From Hericium rajendrae (Eukaryota; Basidiomycota; Agaricomycetes; Russulales; Hericiaceae), in contig CM065878.1 of the NCBI GenBank assembly GCA_033439255.1, forward strand, positions 372,001 through 436,000: a stretch of 64,000 nucleotides of DNA. Reading direction: 5' to 3'. This document shows, one piece after another, positions 32,404-43,065 of this stretch. Numbering within the stretch: position 1 is the stretch's first letter; every line of letters begins with the position of its first letter. Below the pieces are notes generated by a model. It made no database searches. It was not told where the DNA came from and saw only the letters and a program-made list of their open reading frames with translations. Made by a program: the position numbers and the translations under genes.

Positions 32404-32903
32404 CATTTTATGTAGTTGACTATGTAGCCCTGCGAAACGCGACTTTATAGGTTTCCAGCATGCTATTGACGCACACAGATCCCTTGTCTGCTTTGAACAT
32501 CCTACGTACACTCCATCCTCGCGTCTGTTCATCACGTTCTCGTGGCCGCTCGTCGCATTCTCGCGGCGGCTTGTCGTGTTCTCGGGGCTGCTCATTGCAT
32601 TCTTGCGGCTGCTTGTCGCATTCTCGTGTCTGCCCATCGCGTTGTCGTGTCTGCCCATCGCGTCCTACACCTCACTGGCACATCTTCCTATTACAACTTC
32701 ACCCTACTACCTCATGCCCTCCCTCAACCTCACTCTCCATGCGGTCGTTGCATCCTTAGCAGCCCTGACCCGCAGCATAGCACGTTGTGGCATCCACGAC
32801 GAAGACAATGAGCGCATCCAACAAGTCGTACAAGACAGAGAGGATGGGATTAGCAGGATTACAATCCCAATGATAGTGTGAGTACAACCATCGTTGTTTT
32901 CTG
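32404..32903. other. Repeat-bearing spacer with heptapeptide-like ORF
   Basis: It carries seven tandem 21-bp units at 32517-32662. On the minus strand these read as heptapeptides such as GRHENAT, SRRENAT and GHENVMN inside a 106-codon open frame (32658-32338). The frame overlaps the end of the transposase on the opposite strand, so expression is uncertain. Confidence 0.45.
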
Positions 32904-33290
32904 ATGGCTCTGACGGCAATCCTGCCTAGTGTTACACCACCAGATGCCAACCCTACCATGTGCTTCGAACGCGCGATGGCACGAGCCAATGCTCCGCCGT
33001 CACGAATTCCGATCCCAAGCGGTGGGTTGACATCGGCAAGGAGGGTACGACAAGTCTTACAGGAAGTGTTTGATGGGATGGAACGCGTAGTTGCTGAAGC
33101 GGTCGTGCTTGCGGAGGAGTGGGCGGAAGAGGCAGTTGCCGAATTCCGCGATACACTGGCAATCATGCAAGAGCAGGAGGTCATTCAGCAGGAAATGATT
33201 GTGAGCACAATCGCTGGTATGGTAGAGTCGATGCGTGATAGTCCGGATGGTTCGGAGGAGGGCGAGGACGGGGCTGCTGCGAGTGCATGA
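32904..33290 (+). CDS. Small hypothetical acidic helical protein
   Basis: A 128-codon frame, MALTAILPSVTPPDANPTM..., is followed by a strongly helical alanine/glutamate-rich segment (LQEVFDGMERVVAEAVVLAE) and an acidic tail. An intron-like GTGAG/TAG pair just upstream (32879-32928) suggests it could be a 3' exon. It has no recognised family. Its composition and length make it more credible than the shadow frames nearby, but it may be another captured fragment. Confidence 0.35.
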   Translation: MALTAILPSVTPPDANPTMCFERAMARANAPPSRIPIPSGGLTSARRVRQVLQEVFDGMERVVAEAVVLAEEWAEEAVAEFRDTLAIMQEQEVIQQEMIVSTIAGMVESMRDSPDGSEEGEDGAAASA

Positions 33291-33474
33291 AGGCGAAGGG
33301 AATGGTGAATGTTCTTGGTATTTTCTTGTTGCTCTATTGCTGTGATGTAGGATAATGGCCGGTTGTGGTGCACAGTTTTGGCATCAGCACCATATATAAG
33401 GACGCCCTGACTTGCCGCTTCCCTGCATCCCCCCCTCTGTGTGTCACGCACCCGTTCACGATCCCATGCACACC

Positions 33475-34791
33475 TCTGCTCTGTCCGCCAGAGAACCCCG
33501 CCATGCTCTACGGCCTGTTGCTGCTCTACGGCCTGTTGCTGCCCAATCGCCACCCACCGCCAACATACCGACCCTGAACCCCAAGACGTTCAACAAGCAA
33601 CCTGCCTACCGTTTCTCACTCGCCTTGCAGTCTATCGTTAAGTCGGCATTCGAGGGAACGAGGCCATCCGCGCTCGTGTTATACAGGTTGGCACGCTGGA
33701 AGTTGTCGGTTGCATTCTTGAGGCGACCGAGACCGATGGTATGCAAACCACAGACGTCGTCGCACAATTGGAGAGCTGTCGGCATTGTTTCTGATGCTGG
33801 TTCTGCAACAGCGAACGCTTCTCTTGAACTTAATTCTGATGCACACATTATCATCAATAGTGATCAAGAGGTTGGTGGGGATGGCGTGGGCGTAGAGGAT
33901 GGCATCGTTGCTCTGGACACCAATGACGATTTCGCGATGGGTGCTCCTCCTGGGGCACCGGGTGCGATCGAGCCTACGTGGACTGTTCGGGACAGTGGAA
34001 CCATGCAACGTGCTCGCAACACCACTGATGTCACGCTGCGGGCTGTCACTGTTGGCTTGCTCTTCGCAGCCGACGCTGGAATGACACCTCGCGGGCAGGA
34101 TAGTGATGATGCCCAGGAAGCTACCCCCATGTGACCAAATGCGCCCATTCAGCGAAACCTTCCCCTTTCCAACGTTCGTCCTGGTGTTCCTGGTGTTGAT
34201 GCCAATGCCGCCAATGCCGTACGTGCTATTGCTCCTGGCCATGGCCACCATCACCATCGTGACTCGGATACCGGGCCATATCGTGATGAGGACGTCCTTG
34301 TCAGCTTACAGCTGCTTGCGTACCTCAGTAAATATCCTCATGTTCGACAGGCTTTTTATAAGCCACGCCCAAGCTTCCATCCAGCAACTGACGCTCTGCA
34401 TAGTTCTGGGATTCAGCAAAGCAGTGGTGGTACAATCGGATCATCTTCGACTGGTAGTACTGGATCTTCCCGCACACCTGGGAAGGAGGCTTCCGGAGCT
34501 GGATTCTTCAAAGCGTTCGGGCGTGGTAAGGAGAAGGAGAAGGAGCGGATACCATTTGTGCCTCCCACACCCACGCCTGCAGCGCCTAATCCACTACGTC
34601 AGACCAACGTGTTTTCATTAGTGGAACGGTTCACCTTCCGGCCTAGCTCCTCCGAAAGTGATCTGCCCAATCCTCCACCGACGCTTCCATCGGACATTCA
34701 GTACTGGGCAGGAGTTATCATGCGCAACGCTTGTCGAAAGGATGATAGCAGAGGCGGGATTCAGCAATGTGCCACCAGTGGGTAATGTTCA
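33475..34791 (+). pseudogene. MUB1/samB-like gene fragment (N-terminal part, MYND domain missing)
   Basis: Several frames together match the MUB1/samB family: CPPENPAMLYGL, TLNPKTFNKQPAYRFSLALQ, GTLEVVGCILEA, then EDVLVSLQLLAYLSKYPHVR, QTNVFSLVERFTFRPS and IQYWAGVIMRNACRKDDSRG. In fungi MUB1 partners an E3 ligase (Ubr2) in protein turnover and samB affects development. Here the reading frame shifts at about 33574 and 33641 and meets a TGA. An 18-bp duplication (CTCTACGGCCTGTTGCTG) lies at 33506-33541. The match stops at GGIQQCAT before the C-terminal MYND zinc finger, where unrelated sequence begins. It lies inside the KDZ element, so it is probably a captured and decayed host-gene piece. Confidence 0.8.
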
Positions 34792-34872
34792 TTCCGTCTT
34801 ATTGCATGGGTGAGGGGATGGATTGTATTTACAGTGCTTTGTGATCGGTAGGAATCATACCCACGAGGGAGC

Positions 34873-35234
34873 GTGCCTCGCCGGCATATCTTCAGCAGCC
34901 CACCCACATCCTCGCTTTCCAGCGGCGAGACGCACCCCGGGTACGACGTCATTTCGAACAGCGTCAGCGGCAGCTCTGACACAGACTGCGAGGCATGGAT
35001 CACGGTGCCCGTGCCGAACGGTTTCTCTGCGGTTTTGCACCCACTGGGCACGGCCACGATGATGCGTGTGAGCTCAGCGACGTGGTCGACGGGAATCTGC
35101 ACGTGTACGACACGGCAAACGTGTGCGTCGTCGACACAAGCATGTTGCCAATGCAGGTGAGCACGCACCTGCAGAGCACACTATACGGCGTCGCGGAGAA
35201 GGCCGTGGACATCATCAAGGCCGCGCAGAACTAG
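34873..35234 (+). pseudogene. GMC oxidoreductase C-terminal fragment
   Basis: The first part reads THPGYDVISNSVSGSS ... VLHPLGTATMM. After a frameshift near 35062-35085 it continues VVDGNLHVYDTANVCVVD, LPMQVSTHLQSTLYGVAEKA and a stop at 35232-35234. These are the conserved C-terminal motifs of glucose-methanol-choline oxidoreductases (aryl-alcohol oxidase type), including HPLGT and the second catalytic-histidine region V-x-x-HLQ-x-TLY. The FAD-binding N terminus is absent. It directly follows the truncated MUB1/samB piece in the same orientation, as in a chain of captured fragments. Confidence 0.82.
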
Positions 35235-35694
35235 TGCGTGACTGCATGCTTGCCAAGACCCCCCGATAATGGACATTCTTGGACTCGTTTCAGATATGGA
35301 CATTCGCTTGGTTTACAGTATAGCTTATTTTCGCAGCACCACCGCCCTCGCTCCATGCACCCCACCATGGACTCGATCCAGAGTGTCTGCTTTCTGTACT
35401 TTGTGTGCGCAACGGACTCTAGCTTATACCTTTGAACAGTTGACACATATGGGCTTACAATACCATATTATCCACCCGACCCATCGATGTGCCGTCCATA
35501 CTCTGCGATGCTAACTTCTAACGGACAGGTCCTACAGATCTCGTGCCCCAGTCATTCTGTTGTCTCGACTCTGTGGTGCGTACCCCGTCTGCATGCTCCC
35601 CATATCTTATCCAGCAGATAAACGTGCGCACTCGTCAGAGACAGGTCATACAGATATGGGGATCCTAGTTCTGCATCGTGTTCATGTCTGATGC
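35235..35694. other. No gene; contains an inverted repeat
   Basis: AT-balanced spacer. CCCCATATCT (about 35607) pairs with AGATATGGGG (about 35653). A short duplicated theme, GACAGGTC-TACAGAT, occurs twice (35525 and 35640). No open frame is convincing. Confidence 0.4.
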
Positions 35695-36075
35695 CGCCAT
35701 GCTCACGCAACGTAGTCATGCAATCTAGTTGTTGTTATAGTCGTTTGATCTAGTCATTTGTACAAGTCATTGTACGTAGTCATTTAGTCACTCATATAAG
35801 TCGTGGGATGTAGTCATTATGATAGCTCCTAGTATGTAGTCATTGCTTCAAGCATCTAGTCACAAAATCATATAGTCATTAAATGTAGTCGGATTCTCAC
35901 TCAAGCAGTCAGTGCGGAAAATTAGTCATTGAAAATAGTCACATTGTTATGAAACTTTTGTTGCTAATCTAGTCTACATAGATGAAATGAACAATCATAT
36001 ATTTTAGTCATCAAAAACTAGCCTGCAAATTTGCTTAAGGCAGCTCTGATTAGGGGGTGACTAGCTAGTCATCTT
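35695..36075. repeat. Right AGTCA-rich subterminal block
   Basis: Around twenty TAGTCAT-type motifs spaced 10-25 bp apart, as in the left block at 20660-21260. It ends with GCTTAAG-containing sequence that mirrors the left terminus. Confidence 0.65.
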
Positions 36076-36111
36076 GCTTAAGCCAATTCTGTTGCTACCC
36101 CACGGCATAGG

Positions 36112-36871
36112 CATCGTGCTGAGCGTCAAGCATATCAACGTCAGTACACCCACATCAATAGGATCGGGAGATGCAAAGTCAGTAAACTTGACAAGGAGAT
36201 AGAAAGAAACATCCATCAAGCTGAGGTGCATGGCCTGAGGCCGTAAGTGACTCCCAATTGCTATGCCTTTGTAACTGGCTCACCCGTTCCGTAGGACGTA
36301 CACAAATACCATGATTGCTCCCCATCGGCGTCTTGATGTGTTGCGTACTCCGGCGATGGAACGCAATGAATGCCAGTTGCTGCAAGACTGTAGCATCCTT
36401 TATGGAGATCTGGTCAATGGGTCCATATCCAAGGAGCAATACACTAAAGCGATCCAAGGTTGGATCAACACTCGCCTCCTAGACGCCCGCACCTCTACTG
36501 GGTCAGATTTACATGGAGCAAGACGTGTCATTGCTGGCTTATATCAGGAACTGGAGCTTCTTCTGCAGGGTCCAGCCATTCATTTGCAAGCTATAAGAGA
36601 CCGGGCCTTGGTGTTTCTGGGATGCAGGTACATCCTGCTACTGTGAAATAACTCATGCTCGCTCATCAAAATTTCTCAGCATTCAGAAGGCAGTATTGCA
36701 GTCACTTTATAGGTTGTAATGTCGTAGCTACATATGTATCGTACTAGTACCACCAACTTGTTATAGTTGACTCTCCCAAGTCGATGCTGCAGCTTCCCGG
36801 GTCACGTGGTGTTCTAATCTTTTCGAGCCACTAGTCCTGGTACTTGACCACAGCCTACTACTACTAGTTCC
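36112..36871 (+). other. Spacer with a possible small spliced ORF (36311-36646)
   Basis: An open frame of 111 codons (MIAPHRRLDVLRTPAMERNE...) is preceded by a GTAAGT donor at 36244 and a CGTAG acceptor at 36295, so it could be a second exon. It contains a helical IAGLYQELELLL segment. Family and function are unknown. It lies between the KDZ element edge and the second KDZ transposase, and may belong to either. Confidence 0.35.
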
Positions 36872-39800
36872 ATGCTGCCTAAAGGTAAAAAATGCCAACA
36901 GAATGCAGCCCTTATCGATATCAGCGATAACGAACAAGAGGACAGTGCCCCATCCGTTCACCTAGCTCTCACGGTTCCCTTCAGACGCAGGCAAAAGGCG
37001 AAAACTCACCGCTTGCCATGAGGACAAGCACAACCCACGGAGGAAGGCCATGACGATCAGTCTTCTGCCCCCTCAATTACTGCTGCTCTGCACTCCGACA
37101 TAGCGCTGGTGGTAGATGAAGGTTTTCAGCCAGGCGAGACGATCATCGTTACCGATGCCGACGTACATGGTCAAGCAAAGCGGCAAAGGTGCAGCCGTAG
37201 CGGGAACCGGAAGTGCCGAGTAAGCACTGTCCGCATCTTCGCAAAGACCAAATGTTAATGCATGCTCAGATCGATCAGCTTCTGGATTTTCAGAGGCTCA
37301 GAGAAATCATTTTGGGCGAAGTCATCCATCATGAGGGTCTCAAGGAACACCACTATCCGGCAGCCTGTACAACATGTCTCGAAGACCCTGGCGAATTTTC
37401 GTGCAAAGACTGCTTTGTCTCTCAGTTGTTGTGTGCAAAATGCATCTGTGGTGAGCATAAGCGAGAGCCGTTGCACCGGATCCAAGTAAGTCACTTCTCA
37501 GGCTGTTCTGCTCTGCATGTTTAAAATGATTTTACAGAGATGGAATGGGATGCATTACGAGCATTCGACTCTCGCGAACACCGGTCTAGTCATGCAGCTG
37601 GGGCACGATGGCGCGGCATGCCCTCACCCTCACGATCTAGTTGGAACACTGACTCTCATCGACATTTCTGGCATCCATATCGTCTCGGTCAGGTACTGTG
37701 ACTGTGCTCGCTTGGGATCATCTGAGGCGTATGTCCAACTCTGACGAGTGCAATGGTGGCCAGTCACCTTCGACCATCCTCAAACAGCAGTCACGTTTCG
37801 CACTCTTGAGTTGTTCCATGCACTTACTTTACAGGGCAAACTAAATGGCTACGATTTCTACAATGGCATCATTAGAGTTACGGACACAAGTGGCCTAAGG
37901 GAACCCAAGGTATGCTTTGACAGCATGTAAGCAGTCATATCCTGATTCCTCTCCAGAGCCATTACGCAGAGTTCACATGGGCCGTACGATGCTTCCACCA
38001 CATCCGAATGGCCAAACGTAGCGGGCGTGGACACGATCCCACGGGCATCGCTGGAACAATGTCTGGCCAGATGGTGGTTGAGTGCCCAGCTTGTCCACAC
38101 CCAGGGTGCAACTTAGCCGATCAATGGGAGTTGGCGCCCCCGCATTTATGGTCTGTTTTCAGCCTTATATCCTTGTCGCTGAACTCACGTAGTATAAATG
38201 ACCCAGGTTCCTCTATACGATGTTTCTCTCTATGGATGCCAACTTCAAGCTCAAGCTCAAGAATCACAATTATGTCGATATAGAGCTAGTGCCAGGCTGG
38301 GCATACTTCATCCAGGACGACATGTTCAAAGGATATCTAACATGGCATAAGAATCAGGCCAAGATGAAGACATGCAACTCCAACTTTGCAGCCGTTGATC
38401 ATGCAAATTTGGCAGGGCAGAAGCGGTTTGCGATCAATGGAGCGGGTGCCGTCGTATGCAGCTGACACTCTTTTTTCATGCCGAACGGTGTATGTGATCT
38501 CGCGCGCGGTGAGCGGTAAGTAATTTCACCTTGTCTACATACATTTACTTATGTACAAGTATAGCTATGCAAATATGGATTTCATACTCCTCATGTCCAT
38601 CATGCTCCTAGCTGAATGTTGGTTGTTGTTGGTGATTTCTTATGACATCGCTTGTCAGTTTTCGAAGAATTTCAAGCGGCATATGGGAGAGCTGCCAGAG
38701 GGCTTGCAGCTGGTGTCAGAAACGAAAGTGTCATTCATTGTTCCGAAGTTCCACCTTCTGGCTCACGGACCAAGCTGCCAGGTCAAGTACTCCTTCAACT
38801 TACCAAGGGTGTTGGATGGACATGCAGTGAAGGGGTTGAAGCAAACTGGGCAGAGACGAACGGCGCTGCCCTCAGCACTAGGGAAATGTCTGCCGGTGCG
38901 TGACACGAAACACTGAATGACATCTTTGGGGCCATGAATTGGAGAAAGACAACAACTATGGGTACATTTTTTTTTTTACTTCGTGCTGATTAGGATGACT
39001 TGCTAATTAAGCCATAGGTTCACACCTTGCTCGGTCTCTGAAAGATGCAGTTACAAACCTCGTGAAGCAACAGCCTATCTATGACGACATCAAGCAAATG
39101 TTTCTGGAGGATGTCGTAGCTGCTTGGGACAAGATGATCGAGGAATGGGACAATGACAAGACCAAGCCAAATCCGTATGAGGAGCCCGAAATCAGTATGT
39201 CATCGCATATGAGCGTGATGTTACCGTCCTTACCCAAAAATAGTAACAATGCTTGCAGACGTACGTCTTCAACTGACATGTCAGGAGGCGAAGGAGCTAT
39301 CGGATGGGGGTATCTTGCTACACGAAATGACCCCAAGCACATTTATCAGTGCTGGCCTTGACTTACAAGAGCAACAGTAAGCGTTATGCTATGTCAGATG
39401 CCAATAGCTGATCAGGAGCACACACTAGATGAAATCTACGAGGAAAATCGGGTGACGATAGTGATGGTACCACGAAGCAGAAGGTCTCGCTTCAAGATAG
39501 GCGAAACGCGCTCCAGCATCATATAAAGACCTGGCGCAAGGTCCAAGCTATTTACATGCCCATCACTGCCTCTCTCTTGCCCGAAGATTCCACAGAAGAT
39601 CAACCAGATCAGCCATCCTTGCACGATAGGCCTAAACCAGAGTACGAGAAACTTTGGCTACCATCTGATGTGCCCCAAGCCATGCGCCTGACTGGGCTAA
39701 ATGCTGGCCTAGTCGCTAAGGAACAACAGCTATGTATTGCTGAGGTGGAGGATGCTCTACACGAGCTGTGTCGTCTCATCTGCGTTCGTCTGGGTCTGTG

Positions 39801-40840
39801 GAATTATAACCAGGTACATGTCCATGGGCCTAGCCAGGAGCGCAACACACGGGCACGCACTCTCCTCAAGAAGTTTACTGCAAAGCACGATGGTCAATTC
39901 GAATGGTACAATGCTGCTCGCCGTGCTCTCGATAGCCTCGATCCTAATGCCGATGCTTCTTGGCGACGGTTCCTCCTCCCCATGAAAAAGACAGATCTCG
40001 TGGACCCTTCTGGACAGGACGATGGTGACGACATCCAGGACAATGCCACGCTGCAGACTGCGGGACCCAGCCGCGCTGCCCAATCAGGTCTTGCACATGC
40101 ATGAGCTCTCGGCGAAGGGAGAAAAGAGGTACCTTGGATCTGGTGGGCAGTCAAGCACGATACCCACGATGTTCCAGGAGGGACTGAGATGACTGAAAAC
40201 GAAGTTCACGATAGTGAGTAAATCAAATTGAACTTTTGTCCAGTCATTGAGATATCGGCCAGGCATGTGAGTGACTTATGCGAAAGTGCACGCTTGGGTC
40301 CGTCGCTGGAGAGAAGAGGTCCTCTTCGCCCAGGAAGAAATGCTGTGCACTGTGGTATTCCTGCAGTGGAAAGCAGGGTGGTGGCTGTCACAGAAAGCTC
40401 GTCGTAGGGTGGCATCAACGGACATCAAGAGTGGACTTGAAGCATACACGATTCGACAGGCGTCGATCCACAATGGACTTGCATCGAAGTTCCAAAGTCA
40501 GTGGACTCCATTACTTTTAAAGTGCCATCTCTGCATTCAATGGCCTGCTAGCCTACCACTCATGGGGCCCCTTGATGATGGCCACAAGATGTCCCACGAG
40601 GCACTACATCCCCCCCTGGAGAATGACACGATCATGTCGGAGGTGCGTTCTTTGTCTCCAACAGGAGATATGAACATAGCCTCATCCGTTCTCGTGGGAG
40701 TCGACAACTTAGTAGCAGCCATCTCGAATGAGACCTTCAATGCGGATGTCTTGGTGTCTGATTCGGACAGCGATACTGACAAGGACCATGATGCAGACAT
40801 TTTTCATAATGACTCTCATGACGAGGATGTATATGAGTGA
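36872..40840 (+). pseudogene. KDZ transposase 2 (CxC2 type), 10 exons, seven TGAs and a frameshift
   Basis: Ten exons (36872-37219, 37270-37485, 37538-37909, 37957-38150, 38207-38515, 38565-38961, 39018-39194, 39259-39376, 39429-40213, 40263-40840) fit the family layout. Motifs in order: CTTCLEDPGEFSCKDCF ... CAKCICGEHKREPLHRIQ (cysteine cluster), RWNGMHYEHSTLANTGLVMQ, QWWPVTFDHPQTAVTF, AKRSGRGHDPTG, YTMFLSMDANFKLKLKNHN, GWAYFIQDDMFKGYL, SYDIACQFSKN, KFHLLAHG, then after a one-base loss near 38805 KGVGWTCSEGVEANWAE and STREM, and a long C-terminal domain. In-frame TGAs: 37019, 37742, 38463, 38901, 39430, 40102 and 40268; no TAA or TAG occurs. Several fall where family members have Arg (C-x-RH, G-x-RHDTL, EQQR). 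Confidence 0.9.
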
Positions 40841-41671
40841 TATTAGAGTATACTCCTGTATATGGATATGCATGCCATGATGGCCGTGACTATAATTCCT
40901 GAAAGGTATCACTACGTCGACTTAGCGAGAATTTCAAGCACACGCATTACTATGGGCCTGCATCATCACTAAAGCTGACTTGCAAAAATTCTGAATGCCA
41001 GGCACAAGACATCACTATGACTTTAAGGCCTGCTACACATCACTACAGGCCTACATCGACTTAAGAGTCTGACGGCAAACAGGGATCACATGACCGTCCT
41101 CAGGTTTCTCACCAAGTCAACGAATCCACTCCAGTCAGCATGCATTCTTGCTCCGTCGAGGACACCGCTGCTCTTAAGATATAGATGGTATTCACAAATA
41201 AATGACAGAGTATGGTTTGATATTCACAGCCCTTCAAGGTTCAGACATACAAGTAATTGAAAGAGAGAATCGCATGCACAGAACATACAGGCAGGCAAGG
41301 AGGGGCTGGGATAAAAGAATGTGAGAGATAGAACGGACGTGGTTTTCCGATTGAGTAAGGAGTAAGTAGAGCCAACAAAAGAGGAAGGGCGGACACCTGG
41401 CGGGATGCAAAATGCATGGTCGCAGTGGTCTAAATGCCAATAGAGCAGAAGCCCAGATCAGAGCTTCGGGCTCAGAGATCAAACCGAAATTGTACTGTTT
41501 CACATGCATGCCAGTCCGAGAGATATTGACCATGCACTGGGACTGCTGTGCTGTTGCAGCAGATGCGGAGGAGGGCTGTGGCAGGGGTGGCAGGCAGCAG
41601 GTGGGACAGAAAGAAGCAGTAATCTGAAGGGGTCAGTAGGCTAGGAAAGCCCAAACTGAAGGTAGAATCAT
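40841..41671. other. No gene seen
   Basis: Spacer downstream of the second KDZ copy. Open frames are short and lack family resemblance or splice patterns. Confidence 0.45.
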
Positions 41672-41741
41672 ACCTCTTAGATGGCCATGCGAGATCCTCC
41701 ATCCACCGTCTTCAGAGCACGCTGCTGTGGAAGGCACGGAC
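41672..41741. repeat. Dispersed repeat, inverted copy of 1-70
   Basis: The reverse complement matches 1-70 almost exactly. On the minus strand it ends at an AAGAG/GTATG donor-like junction, as does the other copy. Confidence 0.75.
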
Positions 41742-41975
41742 GAAGAGAGGAATGGGCTGGTCAGGCAGATGTGCACAAGCACGTGGGGATTCGATAAGCC
41801 CCTGTAGCGTGCACTGAATAGAACTCCTCACACACCATACGGACCAGAATCCCGGAGGCGCCGCATGGCCTCTGCCCATTGTCCATGAATCATGCAGTGG
41901 TGCACCACTATGGAAGGCATGGAGGAAAGGAGGAACGAGCTGGGTGGGCGGATGTGGGGAAGCACGTGCCGATTA
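41715..41975. repeat. Diverged ~180-bp direct repeat
   Basis: The series TGGAAGGCACGGACGAAGAG ... GCACGTGGGGATTCG at 41725-41800 recurs in altered form at 41909-41985 (ATGGAAGGCATGGAGGAAAG ... GCACGTGCCGATTAC). The second copy has insertions and substitutions. Confidence 0.55.
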
Positions 41976-42109
41976 CATAACCCCCTGCAGAAGCGCACGC
42001 CGGTGAGATACGACCCCGCACGCATCACCGTGCCCAGAGCGGCGGAGCAGCCGTGTGCCCGCCGGAAGTCCAGCCACATAGTAGTCATTGCAGAATGCAT
42101 AGTAGACTT

Positions 42110-42370
42110 TTCAGTGACCCGGGGAGCATCCCAGGTCATTACTACCACACCCTGCAAGGAACGACGGAGCTTAGTCATCACTACTAATGTCCTGCGAGTC
42201 AGTAGTAATGTGTGCAGCCTATGTAGTGATGCATGCATATTGCAGTATCACCAGCCTTGGACAATGATTACTACTAATCTCCTGCAAACTCGGCTGCAGC
42301 CCGATGATCACTACTAACCTCCAGGGATCCTGGCTGGCCTGTATCACTACTAAGGTCCTGCTACTCTAGG
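42110..42370. repeat. ATCACTACTAA-TCCTGC repeats
   Basis: About five copies of a motif like ATCACTACTAATCTCCTGC occur at roughly 45-60 bp intervals, with one inverted (AGTAGTAATGTGTGC). No gene is visible here; the motif may be a subterminal repeat of an unidentified element. Confidence 0.55.
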
Positions 42371-42469
42371 CCACATCAATTAACCTAGGTTATCATCACT
42401 TTCCATTTCCTGGTATTATAGTATGTTAGTGATTACTGGAACCACCCCAGCTCCGGATGCGTATGTAGG

Positions 42470-42970
42470 CATGTTCAACAACGTGGACGTGCGCCCGACA
42501 CCCACACTTGCATGGCGCCAGCACCACACCCACAACAACACTCAGCGCGCACGGCAGCAGCCCTCAACACCCCCAAACGTCGCTCGACGCCGCAACAGGT
42601 TAGCAACACAAGCACACAATGTGCAGCACCCCGGCGCCGGCACGCACAGCGCAGCAACGGTGCACCGCCCCCCACGCACCCGCGCTCGGGCCCCAGCACC
42701 CCCGCAGAATGCCAGCACCCGCACGCGATGCCCAGCGCTCACGCAGAATGCTGCAACAATGGCACGCCCAACGGCGTGGCATGGTGTGTAGCACCACGCT
42801 AGCCCACGCTGCAGCACAGCAATGATGACAGCAGCAGTGCCTGCGGTGCTAGTGACGTACGTCACAACAATGAGTGAGCGGAGGTGCCAGGGAGCGAGTG
42901 ACAGCAGCGGCGGCAGGGAGTGAGCAGCAGCGGCGGCAGGGAGCGAGCAGCGGCGGCAGGGCGCAGGTGC
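42470..42970. repeat. GC-rich minisatellites, 20- and ~21-bp periods
   Basis: Between 42600 and 42800, units such as CAGCACCCGCACGCGATGCC repeat every 20 bp. Between 42895 and 42965 a GCAGCGGCGGCAGGGAGCGA unit repeats. The array type is the same as at 2520, 4166 and 51650, but neither hairpin type I nor II is obvious beside it. Confidence 0.7.
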
Positions 42971-43065
42971 CGTGCCGACGGCAGGCGGGTAGATAGTGCT
43001 GACAGCAGGCATGCCCTGCGCATGACAGTAGGTAGTGCACGGCCCGGTCAGCGGCCTCGACGACA

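Larger units (their letters stand above)
20635..36100 (+). mobile_element. Probable 15.5 kb KDZ transposon with accessory genes
   Basis: The segment is flanked by the 11-bp direct repeat CACGGCATAGG (20624-20634 and 36101-36111). The left end (AATAGAATTTGCTTAAG at 20644-20660) and the inverted right end (AACAGAATTGGCTTAAG, from 36078-36094) form imperfect terminal inverted repeats. AGTCA-rich blocks lie just inside both ends. Inside are a spliced KDZ transposase (28816-32403), two minus-strand accessory genes, one plus-strand accessory gene and captured host-gene pieces. KDZ elements of basidiomycetes are known to be large and to carry cargo. The boundaries rest on one repeat pair and short TIRs and could be chance; the transposase call is firm. 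Confidence 0.55.

Noticed and set aside
20635-36100. Starship-type giant element
   Set aside because: No DUF3435/tyrosine recombinase captain gene is visible at either end, and a KDZ transposase is present instead.
42423-42825. Proline/histidine-rich hypothetical protein
   Set aside because: The open frames run through a 20-bp minisatellite on both strands and lack any independent coding signal.
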